Positions 1-5,279 of a stretch of DNA of 7,775 nucleotides are shown piece by piece. The position numbers and the translations under genes are program-made. The stretch is taken from NCBI GenBank assembly GCA_025934385.1, contig JAICYE010000083.1:1-7775 (forward strand). The letters run 5' to 3'. The stretch comes from Acidimicrobiia bacterium (GTDB lineage: Bacteria > Actinomycetota > Acidimicrobiia > IMCC26256 > BP-133). How positions within the stretch are numbered: position 1 is the first letter of the stretch; the number at the start of each line of letters is the position of its first letter. The notes below the pieces were generated by a model. It saw only the letters and a list, made by a program, of their open reading frames with translations. It was not told where the DNA came from and searched no databases.

Positions 1-596
1 CGCTCGATCTCGACGCCGGACTGCGGGCGGCCGTCGACGCCGCCCTCGTCGACCTTCCCGACGAGCGGCGGCTCGTGCGGGGGCTGTTCTCCGGCGGCAC
101 GCTCTGTTACGAGGCGCTGGTGATCCTGTCGGCCAGCCTGGGCCCGGTGTACTCCAACACGCCGATCAGCCAGGGCTGGGGGCTGCCCGCGCCCGACGGC
201 GCCCACGTCTGCCTCGACCTCGGCGAGGAGGAGTTCACCAAGGGCCGGCCCCACCCGATGATCGACCCCGAGGCCCGGCTCGAACACCTCCGCGCCGCTG
301 GGGCGAAGCCCGACGTCGCCGTCGTCCTCCTCGACGTCGTGCTCGGCTACGGCTCCCATCCCGACCCCGCCGAGGTGTTCTCCGGGGTCTGCACCGACAT
401 CCGGGCCGGCGGCCGCGGCCCGGCCGTCGTCGCCTACGTCCTCGGCACCGACGCCGATCCCCAGGGGCTCTCCCGGCAGCGGGCGGCGCTGGCCGAGGCC
501 GGCTGCATCGTCCCGCCCACCGCCGGCCGGGCCGCCCTGGCCGCCGCCGCCCTGGCCGCCCGCCGCCCCGAGCTCGTCAGCGAGCCGCTGACGTGA
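1..596 (+). CDS. fdrA: FdrA family protein (acyl-CoA synthetase-like), C-terminal part
   Basis: The gene enters from the left edge in the frame whose first full codon is at position 3, and ends at TGA 594-596. About 197 residues are visible, and the N-terminal CoA-binding half lies outside the window. The visible part resembles the C-terminal succinyl-CoA-synthetase-like half of E. coli FdrA. It has a glycine-rich RGLFSGGTLCYEAL (from about nt 72), then a diagnostic GRPHPMIDP (about nt 243-269), a hydrophobic DVAVVLLDVVLGYG strand (about nt 312-353) and a VLGTDADPQ segment (about nt 438-464). Family knowledge: FdrA proteins are related to ADP-forming acyl-CoA synthetases; E. coli fdrA sits by allantoin-catabolism genes and has been linked to oxamate/carbamoyl metabolism (recalled, not checked). 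The exact reaction here is unknown. The stop overlaps the next start by GTGA, so the glycosyltransferase is probably translationally coupled to it. Family assignment is secure; substrate is not. Confidence 0.87.
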   Translation, partial: LDLDAGLRAAVDAALVDLPDERRLVRGLFSGGTLCYEALVILSASLGPVYSNTPISQGWGLPAPDGAHVCLDLGEEEFTKGRPHPMIDPEARLEHLRAAGAKPDVAVVLLDVVLGYGSHPDPAEVFSGVCTDIRAGGRGPAVVAYVLGTDADPQGLSRQRAALAEAGCIVPPTAGRAALAAAALAARRPELVSEPLT

Positions 597-1813
597 GCGG
601 TGCCGGCGCCGCGCCCGTCCTCCTGATCTGCCACTCGACCCGCCCCCGGGGCGGGCTCGTCCACACGCTCTCGCTCGGCGAGGCGCTCATGGCCGAGGGC
701 GTCGACGTCCGCCTCGTGGCCCTCGGCGACCCGGCCGCCGGACTCTTCCGGCCGACCGCCCTGCCCCACACCATCGTGGCCGCCCCGCCGCCGGCCGAGA
801 CGCTGGAGGAGCGGGTCTTCCAGGCCGTCGACGCCCTCGAGGCCGGGCTGGCCCACCTCCTCCCGCCCGGGCCGGCCGTCCTCCACGCCCAGGACTGCAT
901 CGCCGCCCGCGCCGCCGGCCGCATCCGCGACGGTCACGCCCTCACCGGTCCCCGCCCCCAGACCGTTGTCGTCCGCACCGTCCACCACGTCGACGACTTC
1001 ACCACCCGGGCGCTGATCGAGTGCCAGCAGCGGGCCATCGTCGACCCCGACCGGGTGCTGGTCGTGAGCGGCCACTGGCGGGAGCGGCTGGCCGCCGAGT
1101 ACGGCGTCGAGGCGACCGTCGTCCGCAACGGCGTCGACCCCGACCGGTTCGGCGCCGGGAGCCCCGGCCAGCGGGAGGCGTTCCGGGCCCGGGCCGGCGC
1201 CGGGCCCGACACGTTCCTGATCCTGACGGTGGGTGGCATCGAACCCCGCAAGGGCTCGGTCACGCTGCTCGAGGCCATGGCGGCCCTCAAGGCCAGGGCC
1301 GAGTCCAACGGCGCAGGACGCCGGCCCGTCCTCGCCGTCGTCGGCGGCCATACGTTCTTCGACTACCGGGCCTACCGCGACGGCGCCCTGGCCCGTCTCC
1401 CCGAGCTCGGTCTCGTCGAGGAGCGCGACGTCCTCCTGCTCGGCACGGTCAGCGAGGCCGACCTCGGCGGCTGGTACCGGGCGGCCGACGCCTTCGCCTT
1501 CCCGTCGGTGAAGGAGGGCTTCGGCCTCGTGGTCCTCGAAGCGCTGGCCGCCGGGCTGCCGGTCGTGGCCAGCGCGATCCCCGTCTTCGCCGAATACCTG
1601 GAGGACGGGCGCAGCGCCCTGCTCGTCCCGCCCGGCGACGCCGGCGGCCTGGCCGGCGCCCTCGGCCGGCTGGCCGGCGACCCGGGGCTGCGCCGGCAGC
1701 TGGCGGCCGGTGGGCGGCCGTTGGTCGACCGGTTCACCTGGGCGGCCAGCGCCGCCGCCCACCGGGAGATCTACGCCCAGGCGGAGGTGTCAGCGGTCGG
1801 AGGACGGCGGTAG
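593..1813 (+). CDS. GT4-type glycosyltransferase, MSMEG_0565-like family
   Basis: A 406-residue GT-B fold glycosyltransferase, probably cytosolic, transferring a sugar from an activated donor to an unknown acceptor. The N-terminal domain has TRPRGGLVHTL near residues 16-26, HAQDC at 98-102 and RTVHHVDDF at 128-136. The linker NGVDPDRF starts at 179. The C-terminal donor-binding domain opens with GGIEPRKGS at 214-222 and carries the retaining GT4 EX7E motif as E308 and E316 (EGFGLVVLE), followed by EALAAGLPVVAS. The VHHVDDF, HAQDC and GGIEPRKGS blocks match my memory of the MSMEG_0565 family (TIGR04047), which usually accompanies a conserved cluster with a nitrilase, a radical SAM protein and an N-acetyltransferase. 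None of those partners is in the window. The start is GTG at 593, inside the fdrA stop (GTGA). It has no strong ribosome site, so coupling is likely. The stop TAG (1811-1813) forms part of a -10-like hexamer for the next gene. Confidence 0.9.
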   Translation: MSGAGAAPVLLICHSTRPRGGLVHTLSLGEALMAEGVDVRLVALGDPAAGLFRPTALPHTIVAAPPPAETLEERVFQAVDALEAGLAHLLPPGPAVLHAQDCIAARAAGRIRDGHALTGPRPQTVVVRTVHHVDDFTTRALIECQQRAIVDPDRVLVVSGHWRERLAAEYGVEATVVRNGVDPDRFGAGSPGQREAFRARAGAGPDTFLILTVGGIEPRKGSVTLLEAMAALKARAESNGAGRRPVLAVVGGHTFFDYRAYRDGALARLPELGLVEERDVLLLGTVSEADLGGWYRAADAFAFPSVKEGFGLVVLEALAAGLPVVASAIPVFAEYLEDGRSALLVPPGDAGGLAGALGRLAGDPGLRRQLAAGGRPLVDRFTWAASAAAHREIYAQAEVSAVGGRR

Positions 1814-1816
1814 GGT
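1811..1816 (+). promoter_or_regulatory. Possible -10 element for a leaderless methyltransferase mRNA
   Basis: TAGGGT matches the actinobacterial TANNNT -10 pattern and lies 9 nt before the ATG at 1826, the spacing typical of leaderless transcripts. Its first three bases are the glycosyltransferase stop codon. No ribosome site is correctly placed before 1826; a GGAGGA at 1799-1804 is about 21 nt away. No convincing -35 is seen. The hexamer is short and could be chance. Confidence 0.35.
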
Positions 1817-1825
1817 CTGCGCTCC

Positions 1826-2629
1826 ATGAGCACGGACCGGCAGCCGGCGGACGACTACACGATCCCGTCCGACTGGGGCGGTGAGGCCGAACGCCTGCGG
1901 CTGCTGGGCGAGTGGCGCGACCCGATCACCTTGTCCCGCATGGAGAAGCTCGGCTTCGCCCCGGGCTGGCGATGCCTCGAGGTGGGCGTCGGTGGTGGAT
2001 CGACGGCCCGGGCCATGGCCGAGCGCGTCGGGCCGACCGGCCGGCTGACCGCCGCCGACATCAACCCCGGCTTCCTGGCCAACCTCGACGGGGTGCCCGG
2101 GGTCGAGGTGCGGCACTGCGACGTCCGCTGCGACGACTTCGCGCCGGCGTCGTTCGACCTGATCCACACCCGGTTGGTGCTCGAGCACCTGCCCGAGCGG
2201 GTCGAGGTGATGCGGCGGATGGTCGACTGGCTGGCGCCCGGGGGCTGGGTTCTGTTCGAAGAGCCCGACACCGCCGCCGCCGAGGCCTCGCCGAACCGTC
2301 TGTGGGCCCGCCACTTCGAGGCCTACGCCGCCGACCCCGGTTACGACGTCCACACCGGACGGGTGCTGGCCGCCGAGGTCCGATCGCTCGGCCTCGCCGA
2401 CATCGGCGTGGAGATCGACACCGCCGTCGTGCGCGGCGGCACCGACCTGGCCCGGTGGTATGCGATGACGATCGACGCCGTGCGGAGCGGGCTGCTGTCC
2501 CAGGGGCTGGTCGGCGACGACGAGCTCGACGAGATCATCGGGGCTCTCCAGGACCCTGCGCTGCTCGAGCCCGGGTTCACGTTCCATGCGGTGTGGGGCA
2601 GAAGGGCTCCGCTGAGAGGAGTGCGGTGA
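1826..2629 (+). CDS. Class I SAM-dependent methyltransferase
   Basis: A 267-residue Rossmann-fold methyltransferase expected to transfer a methyl group from S-adenosylmethionine to an unidentified small molecule. Motif I is LEVGVGGGS at residues 51-59 (glycine-rich SAM loop). The acidic ribose-binding residue is probably D78 in AADIN. HCDV at 97-100 is the adenine-region motif, FDLIHTRLVLEHLPE starts at about 110, and LAPGGWVLFEEP at 136-147 is the usual motif III strand. This is the Methyltransf_11/25-like pattern. The C-terminal third (helical, about 180-260) would set acceptor specificity and matches nothing I recognise. There is no signal peptide or membrane segment. ATG 1826 is chosen because it follows the preceding stop by 12 nt and is preceded by a leaderless-type -10. 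The stop TGA 2627-2629 overlaps the GTG start of the dehydrogenase, so the two products may act on the same metabolite. Confidence 0.88.
   Translation: MSTDRQPADDYTIPSDWGGEAERLRLLGEWRDPITLSRMEKLGFAPGWRCLEVGVGGGSTARAMAERVGPTGRLTAADINPGFLANLDGVPGVEVRHCDVRCDDFAPASFDLIHTRLVLEHLPERVEVMRRMVDWLAPGGWVLFEEPDTAAAEASPNRLWARHFEAYAADPGYDVHTGRVLAAEVRSLGLADIGVEIDTAVVRGGTDLARWYAMTIDAVRSGLLSQGLVGDDELDEIIGALQDPALLEPGFTFHAVWGRRAPLRGVR
2614..2620 (+). promoter_or_regulatory. Ribosome binding site fixing the SDR start at GTG 2626
   Basis: GAGAGGA lies 5 nt upstream of GTG 2626. It supports this start over the much longer in-frame opening that begins at 1912, because the upstream part of that frame is only the methyltransferase read out of frame. 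Confidence 0.6.
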
Positions 2630-3372
2630 GGGGACTGCAGAACAAGGTCGTCGTCGTCACCGGCGCCGGACGGGGGGTGGGCCAGGCCATCGCCGAGCGC
2701 CTGGCCGCCGAAGGAGCGCGGGTGGCGGTGACCGACGTCGACGGCGACACGGCGCAGGAGACCGCCAAGGCTCTCGACCGGGCGGCCGGCTTCCGGCTCG
2801 ACATCACCGACGCCGCCGAGGTGACGGCGCGGATCGACGAGATCTCCGCCGCCCTCGGCCCGATCGACGCCCTCGTCAACAACGCCGGCTGGGACCGGAT
2901 GGCGCCGTTCCTGCAGACCGACGAGGACCTGTGGAACCGGATCATCGACATCAACCTCCGGGGTCCCATCCGCATGACGAAGGCCGTGCTGGCGCAGATG
3001 GTGGAGCGCCGCCAGGGCCGCGTCGTGAACATCTCGTCCGACGCCGGCCGCGTCGGCTCCACCGGCGAGGCCGTCTACTCCGCCTGCAAGGCCGGGATCA
3101 TCGGGTTCGGGAAGACCGTCGCCCGTGAGGTCGCCCGCCACAACATCACCGTCAACGCCGTCTGCCCCGGCCCGACCGACACGCCGCTGCTGCAGGCGAT
3201 GGTCGGCGAGGGCCACGACAAGCTCATCGACTCCCTGAAGCGGGCGATCCCGATGGGCCGCCTCGGCCAGCCCGACGACATCGCCGGCGCCGTCGCCTTC
3301 CTCGTCTCCGACGATGCCGGTTTCGTCACCGGCCAGACCCTGTCGGTGAGCGGCGGCCTCACGATGGCATAG
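2626..3372 (+). CDS. badH: Short-chain dehydrogenase/reductase, BadH-like (2-hydroxycyclohexanecarboxyl-CoA dehydrogenase family)
   Basis: A 248-residue classical SDR that oxidises or reduces an alcohol/ketone pair with NAD(P). The cofactor motif TGAGRGVG is at residues 12-19, with D37 after the second strand suggesting NAD preference. NNAGWD is at 85-90. The catalytic residues are S138 (in NISSDAG), Y151 and K155 (YSACK), and the C-terminus has VCPGPTDTPLL and a terminal TGQTLSVSGGLTMA. The NNAGWD, GRVGSTGEAVYSACK and VSGGLTM blocks closely resemble Rhodopseudomonas BadH, which oxidises 2-hydroxycyclohexane-1-carbonyl-CoA in cyclohexanecarboxylate degradation. No other bad gene is present here, so the substrate could be a different 3-hydroxyacyl-CoA. 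The start is GTG 2626, overlapping the methyltransferase TGA as GTGA and preceded by GAGAGGA at 5 nt. The product is cytosolic. The SDR assignment is certain, the BadH subfamily likely, the substrate inferred. Confidence 0.88.
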   Translation: MRGLQNKVVVVTGAGRGVGQAIAERLAAEGARVAVTDVDGDTAQETAKALDRAAGFRLDITDAAEVTARIDEISAALGPIDALVNNAGWDRMAPFLQTDEDLWNRIIDINLRGPIRMTKAVLAQMVERRQGRVVNISSDAGRVGSTGEAVYSACKAGIIGFGKTVAREVARHNITVNAVCPGPTDTPLLQAMVGEGHDKLIDSLKRAIPMGRLGQPDDIAGAVAFLVSDDAGFVTGQTLSVSGGLTMA

Positions 3373-3408
3373 GCCGCGCTGCGGAGCCGCCCGGCCGCCG
3401 GCGCGGCC
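3372..3408 (+). terminator. GC-rich hairpin at the end of the SDR gene, possible terminator
   Basis: GGCCGCGC (3372-3379) and GCGCGGCC (3401-3408) form a perfect 8-bp stem around a 21-nt GC-rich loop, starting on the last base of the SDR stop codon. No T-run follows. The position between convergent genes (SDR plus, metallopeptidase minus) suits a terminator, but at this GC content such stems arise easily. The rest of the 79-bp gap (3373-3451) shows no gene. Confidence 0.28.
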
Positions 3409-3451
3409 GACGCCGGGATCGGCGCCATCCTGCGCTTCTGACGTCGAGCCG

Positions 3452-3952
3452 CTACACCGCCGGCGGGCCGGCCGCCCGGGCCATGAGCCAGCCCCGGGCC
3501 CGCTCGGCCCGCGGGTAGCGGTCGACGAGCCCCCAGAACTTCCGGCCGTGGCCCGGCACCACCAGGTGGGCGAGCTCGTGGATGATGACGTAGTCGAGGA
3601 CCCAGCCCGGCTCGGCCAGCAGCTTCGACGAGATCCGGATGCTGCTGTCGACCGGGGTGCAGGAACCCCAGCGCAGCTCCTGATTGTCAACCCAGCGGAT
3701 CGACGCCGGCCGGGGCAGCTCGTAGCGCTCGGCCAGGGCGGCGGCCCGCTCCTCGAGGTCGATCGCCTCGGCGCCGATCGAGCGCTCCAGCCGGCGAACC
3801 ATCTCCGCCACCCAGCGCTCCTCCTCGGCCCGGGTCATCGTGGCCGGGATCGTGACCCGCACCACACCGTTGACCCGCCGGGCCTGGACCGTCTTGCGCC
3901 GGCGCTCGCTCCGGATCACCTCGACGTTCACGGGCCGGAGGGTACCCGGCAC
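3452..3952 (-). CDS. YgjP-like (DUF45) metallopeptidase-domain protein
   Basis: A 166-residue cytosolic protein of the YgjP/DUF45 family, which has a zincin-like fold related to SprT and WLM peptidases. The N-terminal region has the family opening VIRSERRRKTVQARRV (12-27). The middle has RWGSCTP at 94-100, a strong DUF45 signature. The C-terminal half has VLDYVIIHELAHL with H125, E126 and H129, followed by H135 and FW at 139-140; these give the HExxH zinc site and a probable third ligand. Length is near the short end of the family (often 170-240). No signal peptide is seen. The listed start is GTG 3952, three bases after the stop of the MaoC gene, but GTG 3931 is equally possible; neither has a clear ribosome site. 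It is probably cotranscribed with the MaoC gene. The cellular substrate of this family is not well established. Confidence 0.87.
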   Translation of the reverse strand: MPGTLRPVNVEVIRSERRRKTVQARRVNGVVRVTIPATMTRAEEERWVAEMVRRLERSIGAEAIDLEERAAALAERYELPRPASIRWVDNQELRWGSCTPVDSSIRISSKLLAEPGWVLDYVIIHELAHLVVPGHGRKFWGLVDRYPRAERARGWLMARAAGPPAV

Positions 3953-3955
3953 CGC

Positions 3956-4426
3956 TCAGGAACTGGTGGACTCTTCCGCCTCGGCCGGACGCCGCCCGAT
4001 CAGGCTCCACCCGTCCACCTGGTAGACGATGTCGCCGGCCCCGTCGACGAGCTCTGTCCGCCCGAGGATCTTCCCGAGCGTCGGCCGGCGGGCCGAGGGC
4101 TCGGCCACCAGGACGGTGTAGCGGGCGGACAGCCGGTCGCCCGCCCGGACGGGCTTGCGGAAGCGGATGTTCTCGACACCGGGCGACCCTTGCGCGTCGG
4201 TGCGGTTGAGGAGGCTCTCGACCTGGAGGCGCATCGTCCGCATGGCCGTCTGCCAGCCACTGGCGATGAGCCCGCCGTAGATCGACTCCCGGGCCGCCAC
4301 CGGATCGACGTGAAACGGCTGCGGGTCCCACTGCCGGGCGAAGGCGATGATCTCCTCCTCGGTGAGCGGCGACAGCGTGCCGAGCTCGATCACCTGCCCC
4401 TCGGTGAAGTCTTCGAAGTAGAGGAT
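3956..4426 (-). CDS. MaoC-like hot-dog fold dehydratase; apparent ATC start
   Basis: A MaoC/R-hydratase-type hot-dog protein, expected to hydrate or dehydrate acyl-CoA (or acyl-carrier) enoyl/hydroxyacyl substrates in the cytosol. It contains the family motif EEEIIAFARQWDPQPFHVD, whose D and H (in the DPQPFH part) match the catalytic Asp/His pair of R-specific hydratases. This is followed by YGGLIASGWQTA and FRKPVRAGDRLSARY. The stop is TGA 3956-3958. The nearest canonical start is GTG 4393, giving 145 residues, but that removes LYFEDFTEGQ, which is typical of MaoC N-termini and reads open in frame just upstream. An AGGAGG at 4433-4438 lies 6 nt before ATC 4424-4426, giving 156 residues. I chose this non-canonical start; no ATG, GTG or TTG lies between the ribosome site and GTG 4393. 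The metallopeptidase gene follows 3 nt later. Function is by family; the substrate is unknown. Confidence 0.83.
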   Translation of the reverse strand: MLYFEDFTEGQVIELGTLSPLTEEEIIAFARQWDPQPFHVDPVAARESIYGGLIASGWQTAMRTMRLQVESLLNRTDAQGSPGVENIRFRKPVRAGDRLSARYTVLVAEPSARRPTLGKILGRTELVDGAGDIVYQVDGWSLIGRRPAEAEESTSS

Positions 4427-4432
4427 CGGACG

Positions 4433-4438
4433 CCTCCT
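4433..4438 (-). promoter_or_regulatory. Strong Shine-Dalgarno site pointing to an ATC start
   Basis: The minus strand reads AGGAGG here, a full match to the anti-Shine-Dalgarno core. It lies 6 nt before ATC 4424-4426 and about 39 nt before the first canonical in-frame start, GTG 4393, which is too far to serve it. This decides the start proposed for the MaoC gene. Confidence 0.6.
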
Positions 4439-4458
4439 GCCGGCCGTGGGTGGCCCGG

Positions 4459-4468
4459 ACAGTACTGT
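4459..4468. promoter_or_regulatory. Perfect palindrome ACAGTACTGT, candidate divergent -10 pair or operator
   Basis: ACAGTACTGT equals its own reverse complement and contains TACTGT (TANNNT) on both strands. The plus-strand copy (4463-4468) is 8 nt before ATG 4477, which has no ribosome site, so a leaderless mRNA is expected. The minus-strand copy (4459-4464) would start an mRNA about 25 nt upstream of the MaoC start, leaving room for its AGGAGG. No clear -35 is seen on either side. It could also be a repressor half-site. Confidence 0.45.
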
Positions 4469-4476
4469 GTCCTGCC

Positions 4477-4935
4477 ATGCGCCGGATCGCCTTGTGCCTG
4501 CTCGTTCTCGCCGCCCTCGGGGCGGGCGTCGACTGCGGCGGCGGCGACAGCGGCCCCCCGCTGTCGGCCGACGACTTCGCCAAGCAGTCCAACGCCATCT
4601 GCAAGGCCGGCGACGCCAAGCTGGCCGACGAGGGCAAGAACATCCTGAAGGACGCCAACACCTCGCCCGACCAGCTGGCCAAGTTCTTCCTGAACAACGC
4701 CATCCCCAACGCCCGCACCAAGCTGGAGCAGATCGGCAAGCTGCACCCGCCGGCGAAGGAGAAGGACAAGGTCAAGAAGATGCTGGCCGACGGCAAGAAG
4801 GCCACCGACACCGTCGAGACCGGCCTGAAGAAACAGGGGGCCGCCTACCTCTCGGCCAAGGGCCCCGACCCCTTCAAGGACTTCAACAGCGAGGCCAAGG
4901 ACCTGAAGCTGACCGACTGCGCGGGGACCACATGA
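4477..4935 (+). CDS. Small secreted or lipoprotein-like protein of unknown function
   Basis: A 152-residue protein I cannot name. The N-terminus is a signal-peptide type: two arginines, then a hydrophobic stretch at residues 4-18, then VDCGGGDSG. C20 followed by a Gly-rich linker looks like a lipoprotein anchor, but the residues before it (G17, V18, D19) do not fit a normal lipobox, so lipidation is uncertain. The mature part is helical and rich in Lys, Asp and Ala, with C42 (SNAICKAG) and C148 (LTDCAG) placed to form a disulfide. Its general form recalls small actinobacterial lipoproteins with an ICxxG segment and a Cys near the end. ATG 4477 is preferred over an in-frame GTG at 4450 because it gives a proper signal peptide and sits 8 nt after a -10-like TACTGT. 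The stop overlaps the next ATG (ATGA 4932-4935). The gene is richer in AAG codons than its neighbours. Confidence 0.75.
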   Translation: MRRIALCLLVLAALGAGVDCGGGDSGPPLSADDFAKQSNAICKAGDAKLADEGKNILKDANTSPDQLAKFFLNNAIPNARTKLEQIGKLHPPAKEKDKVKKMLADGKKATDTVETGLKKQGAAYLSAKGPDPFKDFNSEAKDLKLTDCAGTT

Positions 4936-5279
4936 GCAACGTCACGGTGTGGTTCAACCCGGCCTGCTCGAAGTGCCGCACCGTGCAGGGCCTCCTCGCC
5001 GAAAAGGGAGTCGACGCCGACTACGTCCGGTATCTCGAGCAGACGCCCAGCCGGGCCGAGATCGAGGCGGTGCTCGCGCTGCTCGGCACCGACGACCCCC
5101 GCTCGATCATGCGGACGGGCGAGGCGGTCTATCACGAGCTCGGCCTGGCCGGGGCGGACCGCGACGCGCTCCTCGACGCCATGGTCGCCCACCCGATCCT
5201 CATCGAGCGGCCGATCGTGATCCGGGGCGACCGGGCCGTCGTCGGCCGCCCACCGGAGAACGTCCTCGATCTCCTCTAA
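4932..5279 (+). CDS. arsC: ArsC/YfgD-family thioredoxin-fold protein (putative arsenate reductase)
   Basis: A 115-residue ArsC-fold protein; family members use a Cys near the N-terminus to reduce arsenate with glutathione/glutaredoxin or a substitute thiol. The nucleophile is C12 in FNPACSKCR. The arginines corresponding to the oxyanion-binding set of E. coli ArsC are probably R61 (IMRTGE), R93 (ERPIV) and R106 (GRPPENVL). Spacing and the GRPPE ending are closest to E. coli YfgD, whose arsenate activity is less certain than that of plasmid ArsC. Unlike the CSKS I recall for YfgD, this protein has CSKC (C12, C15), which could form an internal disulfide. There are no ars neighbours (regulator, efflux pump) in the window, so a general redox role is an alternative. 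The start ATG 4932 overlaps the preceding stop. Its TAA (5277-5279) overlaps the stop of the convergent gene. Confidence 0.85.
   Translation: MSNVTVWFNPACSKCRTVQGLLAEKGVDADYVRYLEQTPSRAEIEAVLALLGTDDPRSIMRTGEAVYHELGLAGADRDALLDAMVAHPILIERPIVIRGDRAVVGRPPENVLDLL

Noticed and set aside
434..1762. 442-codon open frame on the minus strand
   Set aside because: It is antisense to the clearly identified glycosyltransferase. The product is low-complexity Gly/Asp/Arg-rich with no recognisable domain, as expected from GC-rich codon mirroring.
1912..2625. N-terminal extension of the SDR frame, as a methyltransferase-SDR fusion
   Set aside because: The extension is Arg/Pro/Gly-rich and is the methyltransferase read in another frame. 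GAGAGGA and GTG at 2626 give the normal SDR start.
3400..3426. Second hairpin (GCCGA/TCGGC, 5-bp stem) in the SDR-metallopeptidase gap
   Set aside because: The stem is short, is mutually exclusive with the stronger 8-bp stem at 3372-3408, and has no T-run. It is at background level for this GC content.
2341..3690. 449-codon open frame on the minus strand
   Set aside because: It runs antisense through the methyltransferase end and the whole SDR, then out of frame through the metallopeptidase gene. There are no motifs and the composition is biased.
3548..4648. 366-codon open frame on the plus strand
   Set aside because: It is antisense to the DUF45 and MaoC genes, both of which have strong family motifs on the other strand.
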